Positions 1 through 10,309 of a DNA stretch of 64,000 bases are shown piece after piece; position 1 is the first letter of the stretch, and each line of letters starts with the position of its first letter. The notes under the pieces were generated by a model that saw nothing but the letters and a program-made list of their open reading frames with translations, was not told the DNA's origin and did no database searches. This DNA is from Cytobacillus oceanisediminis 2691 (GTDB lineage Bacteria > Bacillota > Bacilli > Bacillales > Cytobacillaceae). The stretch covers positions 3,881,501 to 3,945,500 of the forward strand of contig NZ_CP015506.1 of assembly GCF_000294775.2 (NCBI RefSeq), in the 5' to 3' direction. The position numbers and the translations under genes were made by a program.

Positions 1-33
1 CTGAGGCAAAGAAGGGGCAATTCTTTACCTCAG
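1..33 (-). terminator. Inverted repeat, probable terminator downstream of gpsA
   Basis: A 13-base arm (ctgaggcaaagaa) pairs with ttctttacctcag across the loop ggggcaa, with one mismatch. It lies about 120 bases past the gpsA stop. A T-tract for the minus strand would fall just outside the window, so the terminator reading is an inference. Positions 34-151 hold no reading frame I can support. Confidence 0.4.
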
Positions 34-151
34 CCATTTGACTAAATAACCCAGCACCCTGTTCATTACACTAGTTTGCTTCGTTGCATTGTATGCAGGA
101 ACCTGCTGTCTCGCATCATCTAATGCCTATATTTTTCAATTAATAAACATT

Positions 152-1213
152 TCAGTCCTTTTTATTCCCGCTTTGATCTTCCAAAACGTTCGCAAGATCT
201 TCCATCTCATGTGTTTTTCCTCTTGCCATCAGAAGATCAACAGCATCCTTCGCAATTACATTATTAAAAAGAACATCATACAGGACAGTAGTAATCGGCA
301 TTTTTACATCATATTTTTGAGCCAGCTGATGTGCTGCCTTTGTTGTCCTGACTCCCTCTACGACCATCCCCATATTATCAAGGACTTCCTGCAGATTATG
401 GCCCTTTCCAAGAAGGTTGCCTGCTCGCCAATTGCGTGAATGGACAGAAGTGCATGTAACGATCAAATCACCGATTCCCGCTAAACCGGAGAAAGTAAGC
501 GGGCTTGCCCCCATCTTCATACCGAGACGGGCAATTTCAGCAAGGCCTCTGGTTATCAGGGCTGCCTTTGCATTGTCTCCATAGCCTAAGCCATCTGTAA
601 TTCCAGCTGCAAGCGCAATAATATTTTTCAAAGCCCCGCCAATTTCCACTCCAATGATATCCGGGTTTGTATATACTCTGAAATTGTTATTGATAAACAA
701 ATCCTGGATTTTTTCGGCAGCAACCATATTTTTTGATGATACCGTAACAGTAGTTGGATGCCGCAGACTAACTTCTTCTGCATGGCTTGGGCCAGAGAGT
801 ACCACTACACTATCCAGAAGATTTCCAGGCATTTCTTCTTCAATCATTTCAGAAATCCGGAGAAGTGAATCAGGTTCAATGCCTTTACTTACGTGTACAA
901 TGGTTAGAGGCTCTTTTCTACTTCCCTTGATCTTGCCGACTACTTCACGAATTGCCTTTGTCGGTACTGCCAAAATCAAAGTGTCTGTTCCGGTTAAAGC
1001 CTCTTCAAGCGAGGTGTATCCCCTTATTTCTGCAGGCAGATGTATCCCTGATAAATATTTTTGATTAGTATGGTGCTTATTAATTTCTTCTATCTGATCA
1101 GGATTATGGCCCCACAGTCTGACGTCATGCCCATTATCCGCAAGCACCATCGCCAGGGCAGTACCCCAGCTGCCAGCACCTGCTACAGCTACACTTTCTT
1201 TTTTCCGCTCCAT
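152..1213 (-). CDS. gpsA: NAD(P)+-dependent glycerol-3-phosphate dehydrogenase
   Basis: Cytoplasmic enzyme that reduces dihydroxyacetone phosphate to sn-glycerol 3-phosphate, the backbone precursor of phospholipids. The 353-residue product has the N-terminal Rossmann motif [10 protein letters not shown] (residues 12-21). Its C-terminal half has the conserved [19 protein letters not shown] stretch that carries the catalytic lysine. I chose the ATG at 1213 rather than the ATG 36 bases upstream because the ribosome-binding site GAAAGG precedes it and the protein then begins MERKKES, next to the nucleotide-binding fold. It lies 95 bases downstream of der, the same order as in B. subtilis, and is probably cotranscribed with it. 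Confidence 0.97.
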   Translation of the reverse strand: MERKKESVAVAGAGSWGTALAMVLADNGHDVRLWGHNPDQIEEINKHHTNQKYLSGIHLPAEIRGYTSLEEALTGTDTLILAVPTKAIREVVGKIKGSRKEPLTIVHVSKGIEPDSLLRISEMIEEEMPGNLLDSVVVLSGPSHAEEVSLRHPTTVTVSSKNMVAAEKIQDLFINNNFRVYTNPDIIGVEIGGALKNIIALAAGITDGLGYGDNAKAALITRGLAEIARLGMKMGASPLTFSGLAGIGDLIVTCTSVHSRNWRAGNLLGKGHNLQEVLDNMGMVVEGVRTTKAAHQLAQKYDVKMPITTVLYDVLFNNVIAKDAVDLLMARGKTHEMEDLANVLEDQSGNKKD

Positions 1214-1308
1214 TTGATCACTGCCTTTCAATGTATTTGGATGCATCAAAAATTCATCCGATTCTGCCTGCCAGACAACATTAAAGCTTTCCGGCTGGCA
1301 TCATCGCA

Positions 1309-2619
1309 TTATTTTCTTTCCCTTGCAAATATCTTAATAGGTGTGCCTTCAAAACCAAAAGCGTCTCTAATTCTGTTTTCAAGGAAACGTTCATATGAAA
1401 AATGAAGAAGTTCAGGATCATTAACAAACACAACAAATGTCGGCGGCTTCACAGCAACCTGTGTTGTATAATAAATTCTTAGGCGTCTTCCTTTATCTGT
1501 AGGTGTTGGATTCATCGCAACAGCATCCATAACGACATCATTGAGGACGCTTGTTTCAACACGCAAAGCATGGTTTTCACTGGCTGTATTAATCATCGGG
1601 ATAAGAGTATGAATACGCTTTTTCGTTTTAGCTGAAAGGAAAACAATTGGTGCATAATCAAGGAATTGAAAATGCTCACGGATATTTTGTTCAAATGCCT
1701 TCATTGTTCTCTCATCTTTTTCAACTGCATCCCACTTATTGACTACAATAACAACAGCTCTGCCTGCTTCATGAGCATAACCGGCAATGCGCTTGTCCTG
1801 CTCGATGATTCCTTCTTCCCCATCGATGACCACTAGGACAACATCGGAACGTTCGATTGCCCGCAAAGCTCTCAGTACACTGTATTTTTCTGTTGTTTCA
1901 TAGACTTTCCCTTTTTTTCGCATTCCTGCAGTATCGATGATGACATATTCCTGTCCGTCAACCTTCACCTTCGAGTCGATAGCATCTCTTGTGGTGCCTG
2001 CGATATTGCTGACAATGACCCGTTCTTCACCAAGCATTGCGTTTACAAGGGAGGATTTCCCGACATTCGGGCGCCCAATTAAAGAAAACTTAATGACATC
2101 TTCTCCATATTCAGTTTGGCCATGTTTCGGGAAATGCTTGGCTGCTTCATCAAGCAAGTCTCCAAGACCAAGCCCATGAGAACCTGAAATAGGAAATGGT
2201 TCACCAAAGCCAAGTGCATAAAAGTCATAGACTAAATCCCGCATCTCAGGGTTATCGATCTTATTTACCCCAAGAACTACAGGCTTTTTGGCTTTATATA
2301 AAATTTTGGCAACTTCCTCGTCTGCAGAGGTAACACCCTCTCGCCCGTTTACAAGAAAAATGATGACATCCGCTTCATCAATCGCAATTTCTGCCTGAAG
2401 CCGAATTTGCTCTAAAAATGGCTCGTCTCCAATATCAATTCCGCCTGTGTCAATAATATTAAAATCATGAGTCAGCCATTCTGCCGAACTATAAATCCTG
2501 TCCCTTGTCACTCCCGGAATATCTTCGACAATGGATATCCGTTCTCCTACAATTCTGTTAAATATCGTTGATTTCCCAACGTTAGGACGCCCGACAATAG
2601 CCACCACTGGTTTTGCCAT
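1309..2619 (-). CDS. der: Ribosome biogenesis GTPase Der (EngA)
   Basis: Double-GTPase needed for assembly of the 50S ribosomal subunit. The 436-residue product has two tandem GTPase domains, each with a GRPNVGKS P-loop (residue 10 and about residue 178). It has NKID and NKWD specificity motifs and a C-terminal KH-like domain ending in a basic tail. The length equals the B. subtilis protein. The start is placed at the third in-frame ATG, 2619, because AAAGGGTG is correctly spaced from it and too close to the upstream ATG codons. gpsA follows in the same direction. Confidence 0.97.
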   Translation of the reverse strand: MAKPVVAIVGRPNVGKSTIFNRIVGERISIVEDIPGVTRDRIYSSAEWLTHDFNIIDTGGIDIGDEPFLEQIRLQAEIAIDEADVIIFLVNGREGVTSADEEVAKILYKAKKPVVLGVNKIDNPEMRDLVYDFYALGFGEPFPISGSHGLGLGDLLDEAAKHFPKHGQTEYGEDVIKFSLIGRPNVGKSSLVNAMLGEERVIVSNIAGTTRDAIDSKVKVDGQEYVIIDTAGMRKKGKVYETTEKYSVLRALRAIERSDVVLVVIDGEEGIIEQDKRIAGYAHEAGRAVVIVVNKWDAVEKDERTMKAFEQNIREHFQFLDYAPIVFLSAKTKKRIHTLIPMINTASENHALRVETSVLNDVVMDAVAMNPTPTDKGRRLRIYYTTQVAVKPPTFVVFVNDPELLHFSYERFLENRIRDAFGFEGTPIKIFARERK

Positions 2620-2773
2620 GAACATCACCCTTTCAATTCTTTATTTAAATTGTTTAAACATCCCATCTATGTTCCAGAAATGCCTTTACCTTGAGTAAGC
2701 ATACAGATGGCTGTCCACAATAACACTACATTGATGTTAAAACCATCCAAACAGCTGTACATTTATAAAATAA

Positions 2774-2796
2774 ACCCTTCTCAAAGATAGAAGGGT
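2774..2796 (-). terminator. Intrinsic terminator after the YIEGIA module
   Basis: ACCCTTCT and AGAAGGGT pair across a 7-base loop. Read on the minus strand the stem is followed by TTATTTTA. It lies 60 bases past the stop of the small capping-subunit gene and ahead of der, so it separates the two transcription units. The 2620-2773 stretch should hold the der promoter, but I could not assign it. Confidence 0.75.
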
Positions 2797-2856
2797 CTAA
2801 CTTAGATATTTTAACAAAGAGAAACCTTCCTAGCAATGAAAAACTTGGAAGCTGGA

Positions 2857-3042
2857 TTAATGCTTAACAATTACATATAGTTCATCTGTTAAAGCATGGG
2901 CAATACCGTCAAGAATAGCTTCGAGATTGGCTGCGATGATTTCCATTTCTTTTTTATCTTCACAATGAAATACGGCGGTTCCTGAGGGTATCTTGGCTGG
3001 ATTTGTTGTAATTGCAGCCAGTATGAATTTTTCAAGCACCAT
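2857..3042 (-). CDS. Capping complex subunit for YIEGIA (small protein)
   Basis: A 61-residue protein with no signal peptide or strong membrane segment. It begins MVLEKFILAAITTNPAKIPSG and ends in an alpha/beta region containing DELYVIVKH. I recognise the family described as the capping complex subunit that accompanies YIEGIA proteins. That family name rests on co-occurrence and structure, and no reaction is known to me. The gene starts 3 bases after the YIEGIA gene ends, so the two are almost certainly cotranslated and the products probably bind each other. The sequence alone gives no function beyond that. Confidence 0.8.
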   Translation of the reverse strand: MVLEKFILAAITTNPAKIPSGTAVFHCEDKKEMEIIAANLEAILDGIAHALTDELYVIVKH

Positions 3043-3045
3043 ACG

Positions 3046-3933
3046 CTAACTTCCTTTCCCATTCGTTTGCCGTTCAGTAGGCATCCTAATCGCGTTTTCG
3101 AGTGTCGGAACCGCTTCGATGATTTTTATGGCTTTATTGATATTCTTTTCCTGCGGCAATACAAAAACCCCCACACGCCCATCATCAAGGTCCCTTTTCG
3201 CAAGCGGAACAAGCGCAGGAGTTCCGGAATCCCGGTAAACACCCAAAGCAGTAGAAACATCATGCAATATAGCCTGTCTCTGCCCAAGATTCGCAATAGT
3301 GGAGCGGGCATTGAAATTTTTAGGTTTTAAAATAAATCCCATCCCATATCGCAGCACTTCCTCTTGTCTTTCAGGCAAACCTATATTCATGATATAAATA
3401 TTGTCAACATACAAGCCCGCTCCATCAAATCGCGGCTCTACAAACTCAACTTCAACGATTTCCTTCAGCCTTCCCCCTGACATTAATTTCTTTGAAATAA
3501 GTACGGCCAGAATGGCTGCCGCAAGCCCTCCCCATATATTAAATAGCAGATAGCCAAGCGTACTTAATAAAGATGTAAAAATCACAAGATAATTTCTGCT
3601 TTCGAAGGCGATCGCCACGCCTTCTATATACGTTTTGCCTCTGGGAACCATTTCGTAGCTGTCCAGTTCAGTAAGCGTGTTTCTCTCCATGTTTCTGACT
3701 TCCCTAAACTGGGATGCAGCAAGGGTCAGGAAGGTAATGGCTGTGAATTCTTCCTCCATAATTGAAGGGATGGCCACCGTTCCCAGGCCAGCAGCAATGA
3801 ATCCCAATGCAACGTGTATAATTTTTCCATGTAAGTATGTAGGGTATTGCCGGTAATCCGTCCTCAGCATATAAATACGGGTCAAAGTTCCGGCTGCCAG
3901 ACCAAAAAGTATCGGGTACGTATATTCGCTCAT
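3046..3933 (-). CDS. yphB: YIEGIA family membrane protein (YphB)
   Basis: Integral membrane protein of 295 residues in a conserved sporeformer family named after the motif seen here as YIEGVA (residues 103-108). Hydrophobic segments lie near residues 6-20, 38-60, 62-80 and 115-145. They are followed by a soluble C-terminal half of about 150 residues containing VLPQEKNINKAI. Function is not known to me. The gene overlaps yphA by four bases and is followed after 3 bases by the capping-subunit gene, so yphA-yphB-capping subunit form one tightly coupled operon. A role in spore or envelope assembly would fit the taxonomic spread, but that is inference. Confidence 0.88.
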   Translation of the reverse strand: MSEYTYPILFGLAAGTLTRIYMLRTDYRQYPTYLHGKIIHVALGFIAAGLGTVAIPSIMEEEFTAITFLTLAASQFREVRNMERNTLTELDSYEMVPRGKTYIEGVAIAFESRNYLVIFTSLLSTLGYLLFNIWGGLAAAILAVLISKKLMSGGRLKEIVEVEFVEPRFDGAGLYVDNIYIMNIGLPERQEEVLRYGMGFILKPKNFNARSTIANLGQRQAILHDVSTALGVYRDSGTPALVPLAKRDLDDGRVGVFVLPQEKNINKAIKIIEAVPTLENAIRMPTERQTNGKGS

Positions 3934-4538
3934 GATAATTTTTGTTTCTCCCTTTCGAAATGTTTAAAGTTGGCTTCAATATATTTGACGGCCCATTGCA
4001 CTGCAATCCATACGGCCGATATGGAAACAGAGATTGCCATGATATCCAGAAAGGCCAATGATCCAATAGTGTACGGAAAGGAAAATTGATTAAGTATGAG
4101 CGCATAAAGAACTTCTCCCTGGATGCTCCCGAGCAATATTAACGGCAGTCTGAGCATTCTGTTTTTTTGCAGGAGAACTGCCAAATAAACAAGAAGGACT
4201 GACAGCATCCAATTTCGTGAGAATATTACCCAAACCGGATCAAACAGTTCAAACAGATGAAATGTGACATATGCCATCATCAGGATGAAAGCACAAAAAA
4301 GGAAATAAAGTTTACTCAGTTTTTTTAATCTCCCAGCAAAAATATATAAAGATACAAGCAGAAAAAGGCCACCAATACCAGTTTCAACATTGAAGATTTT
4401 AAGTGTCCAGGGTGACAGCATAATGAAGAATAAAATCCAGGCAGATAATAGAAACCTGTATTTATTATTTCGATCCATAAAAAAAGTCGCCATAATCCAA
4501 ACCATCCAGGAAATCCAATAGAAAATTAATCCTTCCAT
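3930..4538 (-). CDS. yphA: YphA family polytopic membrane protein
   Basis: A 202-residue, very hydrophobic protein with about six to seven membrane segments and a charged C-terminal tail (FKHFEREKQKLS). It matches B. subtilis YphA in size, character and position. No catalytic motif is visible and the role is unknown. Its stop overlaps the yphB start in an ATGA junction, which implies translational coupling with the YIEGIA pair. It is the first gene of that operon, so the promoter should lie in 4540-4680, a region shared with the divergent ypzI gene. Confidence 0.8.
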   Translation of the reverse strand: MEGLIFYWISWMVWIMATFFMDRNNKYRFLLSAWILFFIMLSPWTLKIFNVETGIGGLFLLVSLYIFAGRLKKLSKLYFLFCAFILMMAYVTFHLFELFDPVWVIFSRNWMLSVLLVYLAVLLQKNRMLRLPLILLGSIQGEVLYALILNQFSFPYTIGSLAFLDIMAISVSISAVWIAVQWAVKYIEANFKHFEREKQKLS

Positions 4539-4685
4539 CCTCTACCTCCTATCATTTCCATTATGGCTTTTTCATATGTAAAATAACCCTGCAAGTTCAA
4601 AAGGATAATTCCTTTGGAATCAAAGCTATCTTTTTGCATAATTCTTTTGCACTCATTTCATCTTAATAACATGGAGGTGTTTAAT

Positions 4686-4829
4686 ATGGGTAAAGACAGA
4701 CAGGAAAAAAAACTTAAAAATAGCGGAAAAGTGGAATCCGATCGCGACCAGGCACTTCATTATGCTGGAGCTGCCAAGATGCAGAGCCCCGAAGAAGCCA
4801 GATCTTTGAATGATTCAAAATACAGTTAA
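4686..4829 (+). CDS. ypzI: YpzI family small protein
   Basis: A 47-residue, highly charged, probably unstructured protein beginning MGKDRQEKKLKNSGKVESDR and ending in SLNDSKYS. I recognise it as YpzI, a small protein conserved in Bacillus at this position next to yphA. The ATG at 4686 is preceded by a strong GGAGGTG six bases upstream. An in-frame ATG at 4614 would add a hydrophobic stretch not seen in the family and has no ribosome-binding site. Function is unknown. It is divergent from yphA. Confidence 0.85.
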   Translation: MGKDRQEKKLKNSGKVESDRDQALHYAGAAKMQSPEEARSLNDSKYS

Positions 4830-4831
4830 AA

Positions 4832-5150
4832 AGAAAAGTGCAAGCACTTTGCTCACAAAGGAACACAGACTAAAAACGCCACATTCTCTCAAAAGCTGGC
4901 GCATTTGATCGTGCGATGATTATGCTGACAAAGCCCTCCTTTCCTTGGGGGCACCAAGCACAAGATTAGCCCTGCAGGAAGGTGTTCTTTCCTTCTGGAA
5001 TGGAATGGTTAGCTTTCGTCCGGAGCCGAAACCGGACAAACTTGTGACCTCGAGGGTGGAGGCGCTCCTCATAAAAGCTAATGCTTTTAATCGTGCTATG
5101 GTCATGCTGTCGAAGCGTTCCTTGTGGACCCAGACAGTTATCGATGTTCA
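4832..5150 (+). repeat. Dispersed repeat family B, copy 1 (long form)
   Basis: The gene-free stretch between ypzI and fni is filled by a degenerate long copy of a repeat that recurs at 7588, 35641, 54239 and 61099. Shared marks are a left end like GAAAAGCGGAAGCGCCTTG, the inner cttgtgacctcgagggtggaggcgct, and the right end cagacagttatcgatgttc. Short open frames inside it have no ribosome-binding site and are not genes. Confidence 0.75.
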
Positions 5151-5185
5151 AAAATCTAATATACACGCCTCTGAAAGCAAAAAAT

Positions 5186-5209
5186 AGCTCTCGTCATTTG
5201 ACGAGAGCT
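5186..5209 (-). terminator. Intrinsic terminator of the ypfD-fni unit
   Basis: AGCTCTCGTC and GACGAGAGCT form a perfect 10-bp stem with a 4-base loop. On the minus strand it is followed by ATTTTTTG. It directly abuts the fni stop codon. Confidence 0.9.
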
Positions 5210-6274
<1,065 letters not shown>

Positions 6275-6283
6275 TTATCACCA

Positions 6284-7423
6284 TTACTTTTTTAAATTCT
6301 TTAGCTGGTCGCCTATCATATCACCAAGAGAGAAGCCTTTATTTTCTTCAGGAAGTTCATAGTCAGTCACTTCTTCCTGTTCTTTTTCAAGAAGATCTTT
6401 GATGCTCAATGACAGGCGCTGGTCCTGTTCGTTCACATCAAGAACCTTTACTTTTATTTCCTGTCCTTCGCTCAATACTTCGTGAGGAGTTCCAATATGC
6501 TTATGCGCAATTTGAGAAATATGGACAAGGCCTTCCACTCCTGGGAAAACTTCAACAAATGCTCCATATGACACCAGTCTTTTTACTGTTCCTTCAAGAG
6601 TGCTTCCTTTAGGAGCCTTTTCACTGATATTATCCCATGGCCCTGGCAAAGTCTCCTTAATGGAAAGTGAAATGCGTTCATTATCCCGGTCTACACTTAA
6701 TACTTTCACTTTCACTTTTTGGCCTTCTTCCACAACATCTGAAGGCTTCTCTACATGCTCATAAGAAAGCTGGGAAATATGAACAAGACCATCGATCCCG
6801 CCAATATCAACAAATGCTCCAAAGTCAGTAATTCTTTGAACTGTTCCATCTAAAACCTGACCTGCCTGAAGGGATTCAAGCACTTGGTGTTTCTGTTTTC
6901 CTTTTTCTTCCTCTATTACAGCGCGGTGAGAAAGAATCAGGCGATTTTTATCTTTATCAAGCTCTACAATTTTAAATGTCATCGTTTTGCCTTTATAATC
7001 AGTAAAGTCCTCAACAAAGTGAGCTTCAACCAGGGAAGCAGGAACAAATCCGCGCACACCCAAGTCTACTACTAAGCCGCCTTTAACAACATCTTTTATT
7101 TCTGCTTCAAAAACTTCACCATCATTGAATTTCTTTTCAAGGGTTTCCCAGGATTTCCCGGCATCCACTTTTCGTTTAGAAAGAATAAGGGCTTCTTCCT
7201 CCACTTTTAAAACTTCAAGCTCGAGCTCATCTCCTTCTGAAACCGCATCGCTTGCTTTTTCAATATGAAGGCTTGAAAGCTCGCTGATTGGGATAATCCC
7301 ATCCAATTTGCTGTCAGCAAGGTCAACAATGACTTGCTTTTCTTCCACTTTGGTAACTTGGCCTTTTACCTTGTCACCCACCTCAAAATTTTTAACTTCT
7401 ACTTGATTCATTTCCTCTGACAT
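6284..7423 (-). CDS. ypfD: S1 RNA-binding domain protein, 30S ribosomal protein S1 homologue (YpfD)
   Basis: RNA-binding protein of 379 residues made of four consecutive S1 domains (roughly residues 12-82, 98-168, 185-255 and 270-340). The last two carry the typical [19 protein letters not shown] and [18 protein letters not shown] motifs. Gram-positive homologues have four domains instead of the six in E. coli S1, and their part in translation initiation is limited. The C-terminal 35 residues are acidic and non-repetitive. It is the first gene of a two-gene unit with fni. The 357-base gap upstream of it holds the promoter and a family B repeat. Confidence 0.93.
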   Translation of the reverse strand: MSEEMNQVEVKNFEVGDKVKGQVTKVEEKQVIVDLADSKLDGIIPISELSSLHIEKASDAVSEGDELELEVLKVEEEALILSKRKVDAGKSWETLEKKFNDGEVFEAEIKDVVKGGLVVDLGVRGFVPASLVEAHFVEDFTDYKGKTMTFKIVELDKDKNRLILSHRAVIEEEKGKQKHQVLESLQAGQVLDGTVQRITDFGAFVDIGGIDGLVHISQLSYEHVEKPSDVVEEGQKVKVKVLSVDRDNERISLSIKETLPGPWDNISEKAPKGSTLEGTVKRLVSYGAFVEVFPGVEGLVHISQIAHKHIGTPHEVLSEGQEIKVKVLDVNEQDQRLSLSIKDLLEKEQEEVTDYELPEENKGFSLGDMIGDQLKNLKK

Positions 7424-7587
7424 ATGTATTCCTCCTTAATCCAATGGCTGCTTTCAAATTTTTAATCTGTATTCAACTGCCTGCCATCCAGGCAAGAACC
7501 CTGTGTCAGCAGCAGAAATACTCGAATGGCTATTTATTTTGCAGGCTATTTTTCAACTGTTGTTGAATGTCTCTTTCTGCCCTCATA

Positions 7588-7680
7588 AGAAAAGCGTAAA
7601 CGCCTTGCCCACCCCCGACAAGAACAAGACTTGTGACCTCGAAGGGTTAGGCTGCTTGCGCTAGACAATTCTTGAAGTTC
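7588..7680 (+). repeat. Dispersed repeat family B, copy 2 (short form)
   Basis: The gene-free interval 7424-7780 contains a copy of about 93 bases running from agaaaagcgtaaacgccttg to ctagacaattcttgaagttc, with the inner cttgtgacctcgaagggtt shared with copies 1 and 3. The rest of the interval (7424-7587, 7681-7780) is AT-rich. It shows only a small hairpin near 7737-7760 (cttcttacaaaagaag then TTTTTT on the plus strand) that serves no visible gene. Confidence 0.7.
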
Positions 7681-7780
7681 AAAGTAAAGGACAGCCTTAT
7701 TTTTCGAATATTTTCGCCTTTTTAAAAAATGCCTTTTTACTAACTTCTTACAAAAGAAGTTTTTTGTCAAGCAAGAAGGT

Positions 7781-8362
7781 CTATGAATAATCTTCTATTA
7801 ATTTACGTATTTCTGACATAATCAATTCAGTGGTTTCCTCTGCCGAGGCCTTTCTTTCCCTTAGCTCTTTCATATCAATTGGTTTACCATATACAACTTT
7901 TAATCTTGAAAAAGCTTTATAGGGGCCAATAATGGCGCAGGGAACGACATTCGCTTCTGACCTGAGAGCAAAAAAACCTGCACCTGCCAGTCCTTTCCCC
8001 AGCTGCCCCGTTTTACTTCTAGTACCCTCTGGAAACAGCCCTAAAACCTTTCCTTCTTTTAATATTCCAAGCCCTTTTCTCAATGCCTCTCTGTCACTCA
8101 TTCCTCTCTTGACAGGAAATGCGTTGAGATCGGGAAGAATTTTCCCTAGAACCGGTACATTAAAAAGCTCTTCCTTGGCCATAAAATAAACTGGCCTTGG
8201 AGCATTAATGCCGACCACCGGAGGATCGAGATTATCTATATGATTGGAGCATAAAAGGACGCCCCCTTCAGCAGGAAAGTTCTCCTTCCCAATTACTTCA
8301 AATCTGTATATGGGTTTTAGAACTCCATAGACTGCTGCTTTAGCAAAAGAATAGAGATTCAC
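7781..8362 (-). CDS. 1-acyl-sn-glycerol-3-phosphate acyltransferase (PlsC family)
   Basis: Membrane-associated enzyme expected to acylate lysophosphatidic acid to phosphatidic acid. The 193-residue protein has the acyltransferase block I motif HIDNLD (the HX4D catalytic pair, about residue 41), block III FPEGTRS (about residue 115) and a hydrophobic N-terminal region. The start is GTG at 8362, overlapping the cmk stop by four bases (GTGA), with AAAGGATTGG as ribosome-binding site, so it is coupled to cmk. In Bacillus a PlsC-like gene commonly follows cmk. It may be an additional paralogue rather than the only PlsC of the genome. Confidence 0.92.
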   Translation of the reverse strand: MNLYSFAKAAVYGVLKPIYRFEVIGKENFPAEGGVLLCSNHIDNLDPPVVGINAPRPVYFMAKEELFNVPVLGKILPDLNAFPVKRGMSDREALRKGLGILKEGKVLGLFPEGTRSKTGQLGKGLAGAGFFALRSEANVVPCAIIGPYKAFSRLKVVYGKPIDMKELRERKASAEETTELIMSEIRKLIEDYS

Positions 8363-9039
8363 TTTGAACCAATCCTTTCAATAGCCAGATCCATTATCTT
8401 ATCGACTACCTGACCAATTGACAAAGAAGTTGTATCAATCTCCTTTGCATCATCTGCTTTCTTTAAGGGAGCTACTTCGCGCTCAGAGTCCAGCTTGTCC
8501 CTTAAGGAAATTTCTTCCTTCAGTTTTTCAAGATCAGATGGATATCCCTTCTGGATATTTTCGTTATGTCGCCTTACAGCTCTTTCATCGACAGAGGCTA
8601 AAAGAAAAATCTTTACTTCTGCATGGGGCAGGACATGGGTTCCGATATCCCGGCCATCCATTACAACTCCTCCATTTAAAGCAAAGCTTTGCTGGCGCAA
8701 TACCATTTCTTCTCTAACTAGCTTATGCATGGAGACTATAGAAACAGAATTTGTCACTTCAGAAGTCCTGATTTCATTTGTCACATCCAGCCCGTCCAGA
8801 TAAATTAATTGCCCTTTTTCGCCTGGCTGCAGTTCAATAACTGTATTGTTTAGAATCTCCATAAGAGAAGCTTCATCTTCAAGACTTGCATTCTTCTGAA
8901 TAGCTTTATAAGTCAAGGCGCGATACATGGCACCAGTATCAATATATATGTAAGATAATTTTTCTGCCACAATCTTTGCTACTGTACTTTTCCCTGCAGC
9001 AGCTGGGCCGTCAATTGCAATTGATATACGTTTGCTCAT
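8359..9039 (-). CDS. cmk: Cytidylate kinase
   Basis: Phosphorylates CMP and dCMP to the diphosphates. The 226-residue product starts [19 protein letters not shown], giving the P-loop GPAAAGKST. It continues with [10 protein letters not shown] and the [10 protein letters not shown] substrate motif, and a helical lid follows. The start at 9039 is fixed by a perfect AGGAGG five bases upstream. A longer in-frame reading upstream crosses ypfB and is not real. It is translationally coupled to the downstream acyltransferase by a four-base overlap. Confidence 0.97.
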   Translation of the reverse strand: MSKRISIAIDGPAAAGKSTVAKIVAEKLSYIYIDTGAMYRALTYKAIQKNASLEDEASLMEILNNTVIELQPGEKGQLIYLDGLDVTNEIRTSEVTNSVSIVSMHKLVREEMVLRQQSFALNGGVVMDGRDIGTHVLPHAEVKIFLLASVDERAVRRHNENIQKGYPSDLEKLKEEISLRDKLDSEREVAPLKKADDAKEIDTTSLSIGQVVDKIMDLAIERIGSK

Positions 9040-9203
9040 AGTTCCTCCTGTACCCCTGGCCGCTTCTTTCCCAGGTTCATTCAGCTTTATTTTAACATAA
9101 TAAGTCTGCATCAGTGCATAATTAAGCTGTTTTTTAAGTCTTGCAAATATTAAAAAATAGCCCCTGAAAGGCTTATAAATGATCGATTTTCCCGACTGCC
9201 GGG

Positions 9204-9231
9204 ACAAAAAATAAGCAGGCGCCTGCCTGCT
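9204..9231 (-). terminator. Intrinsic terminator overlapping the ypfB stop codon
   Basis: AGCAGGC and GCCTGCT pair across a four-base loop, followed on the minus strand by TATTTTTTG. The stem includes part of the ypfB stop codon. Confidence 0.85.
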
Positions 9232-9412
9232 AATAATTTTCCCTGAACGTTTCAAGCAGCTCAGTGAAATTCTGATCTGTAACACCCTCATACTGAGTCA
9301 GCTGCTTTAATTCCGGAAAAGCATCCATATGATGAAAGAAAAATTGAGTGAACAGCAAGAAAACAAATTGCACAATAATTAACTTTAGAATAATCCTCTC
9401 CACCGTTTTCAT
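9230..9412 (-). CDS. ypfB: YpfB family membrane-anchored small protein (DUF5359)
   Basis: A 60-residue protein with one N-terminal membrane segment (residues about 5-25, rich in I, L, V and F) and a soluble tail of 35 residues containing [17 protein letters not shown]. It matches B. subtilis YpfB in size, topology and place between ypfA and cmk. The start at 9412 is preferred to the ATG nine bases upstream, because GGAGAG is properly spaced only from the second. Role unknown. It ends at its own terminator. Confidence 0.82.
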   Translation of the reverse strand: MKTVERIILKLIIVQFVFLLFTQFFFHHMDAFPELKQLTQYEGVTDQNFTELLETFRENY

Positions 9413-9502
9413 CAATGCCATCTCTCCAACTGGTAAAATAAGAATAAGCCAATAGACTTCACCATCTATTATGAGAGATGAATATAAAAAATATTCCTTT
9501 AT

Positions 9503-10162
9503 TTATATTTCCAGGCCTTTTTTCTTCATTGCCAGTTGCCTATCGAAACAAAATCGCAGGAGCAATTGTCTATCCTGGGGGCTTACCTCCAAAAACTGAA
9601 CAGAAATAAGCGATTTTCCATTTTGAGGTTCAGAAACTCTGATTACCTTACTTTTAAGCCGTAAATAATAATTGTCGCCGTTTTGCATAGTTAATACGAA
9701 ATAAGTGAGTATTTGCATATTCGCTATTAAAGAGCTGCCTGTTTGTGCGATGATTGCAGCCCCGCCAGCACTAATATCATCCGTAACGGATACAAAAGGA
9801 CTAAACTCATTACTTTCCGGGTGGATAGCAACATCAACGGGTGTTTCAACCCGGACAAACTGACGCCGCTGAATTTTTACCAAATGTTCGTCCCCCGGAT
9901 ATGATAAAACAATCATCGGGATCTTCAACTTAACTCTTCCCATAACCTCGCTTTCGAAAAGATATACCGTCCCATCTTCAGCCAAAAAGGTTGCCTTCAG
10001 CTGAGTCCCATCGAGCAGGAAAGCAGTTTTATTTGTTTCCTGTACTATCGGATAATCAATATATAGATTATTTCCTTCTCTTTCAACAAGCTTGCATTTA
10101 TATTTCTCGGATTTTTCCGAGTATGTTAATTCGAGCAGCACTGTCTCTCCAATATTTATCAC
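9503..10162 (-). CDS. motI: PilZ-domain c-di-GMP receptor, flagellar brake (MotI/YpfA)
   Basis: Cytoplasmic c-di-GMP receptor. Its B. subtilis counterpart binds MotA when charged with c-di-GMP and disengages the flagellar motor. The 219-residue protein has an N-terminal YcgR-type domain (about 1-90), then a PilZ domain. The PilZ domain carries the c-di-GMP signature as RRQFVR (about residues 99-104) followed by DDISAGGAAI, a match to the D/NxSxxG motif. The start is a GTG preceded by GGGAAG. It stands between ypfB and ypeB as in B. subtilis. Confidence 0.93.
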   Translation of the reverse strand: MINIGETVLLELTYSEKSEKYKCKLVEREGNNLYIDYPIVQETNKTAFLLDGTQLKATFLAEDGTVYLFESEVMGRVKLKIPMIVLSYPGDEHLVKIQRRQFVRVETPVDVAIHPESNEFSPFVSVTDDISAGGAAIIAQTGSSLIANMQILTYFVLTMQNGDNYYLRLKSKVIRVSEPQNGKSLISVQFLEVSPQDRQLLLRFCFDRQLAMKKKGLEI

Positions 10163-10281
10163 ACTGACACACTTCCCTTATTAAAAGGATAAACTTGTCA
10201 TTTAATTATGACCGGTATAAAAGATTCCCGCAATAGCATTTTTAAAAAACTTAGGCAAAAAGACCCAAGTGCTTCCTAAAG

Positions 10282-10309
10282 CAAAAAAAGAAAGCCTATA
10301 CGGCTTTCT
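10282..10309 (-). terminator. Intrinsic terminator of sleB-ypeB
   Basis: AGAAAGCC and GGCTTTCT pair across five bases. On the minus strand the stem runs directly into TTTTTTT. It abuts the ypeB stop. Confidence 0.92.

Noticed and set aside
89-439. Open frame of 116 codons on the plus strand over gpsA
   Set aside because: It is antisense to a strongly supported gene, has no ribosome-binding site and shows no family features.
3704-4105. Minus-strand frame of 133 codons across the yphB-yphA junction
   Set aside because: It is a shadow in another frame of two well-supported membrane-protein genes.
4945-5187. Open frames of 61-80 codons between ypzI and fni
   Set aside because: They fall in repeat copy B1 and have no ribosome-binding site. 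Similar frames in other copies are broken.
7737-7765. Plus-strand hairpin with TTTTTT near plsC
   Set aside because: It looks like a terminator for a plus-strand gene, but none ends there. Left as an unexplained local feature.
7546-7770. 74-codon minus-strand frame upstream of plsC
   Set aside because: It spans repeat B2 and AT-rich spacer, with low-complexity basic residues and no ribosome-binding site.
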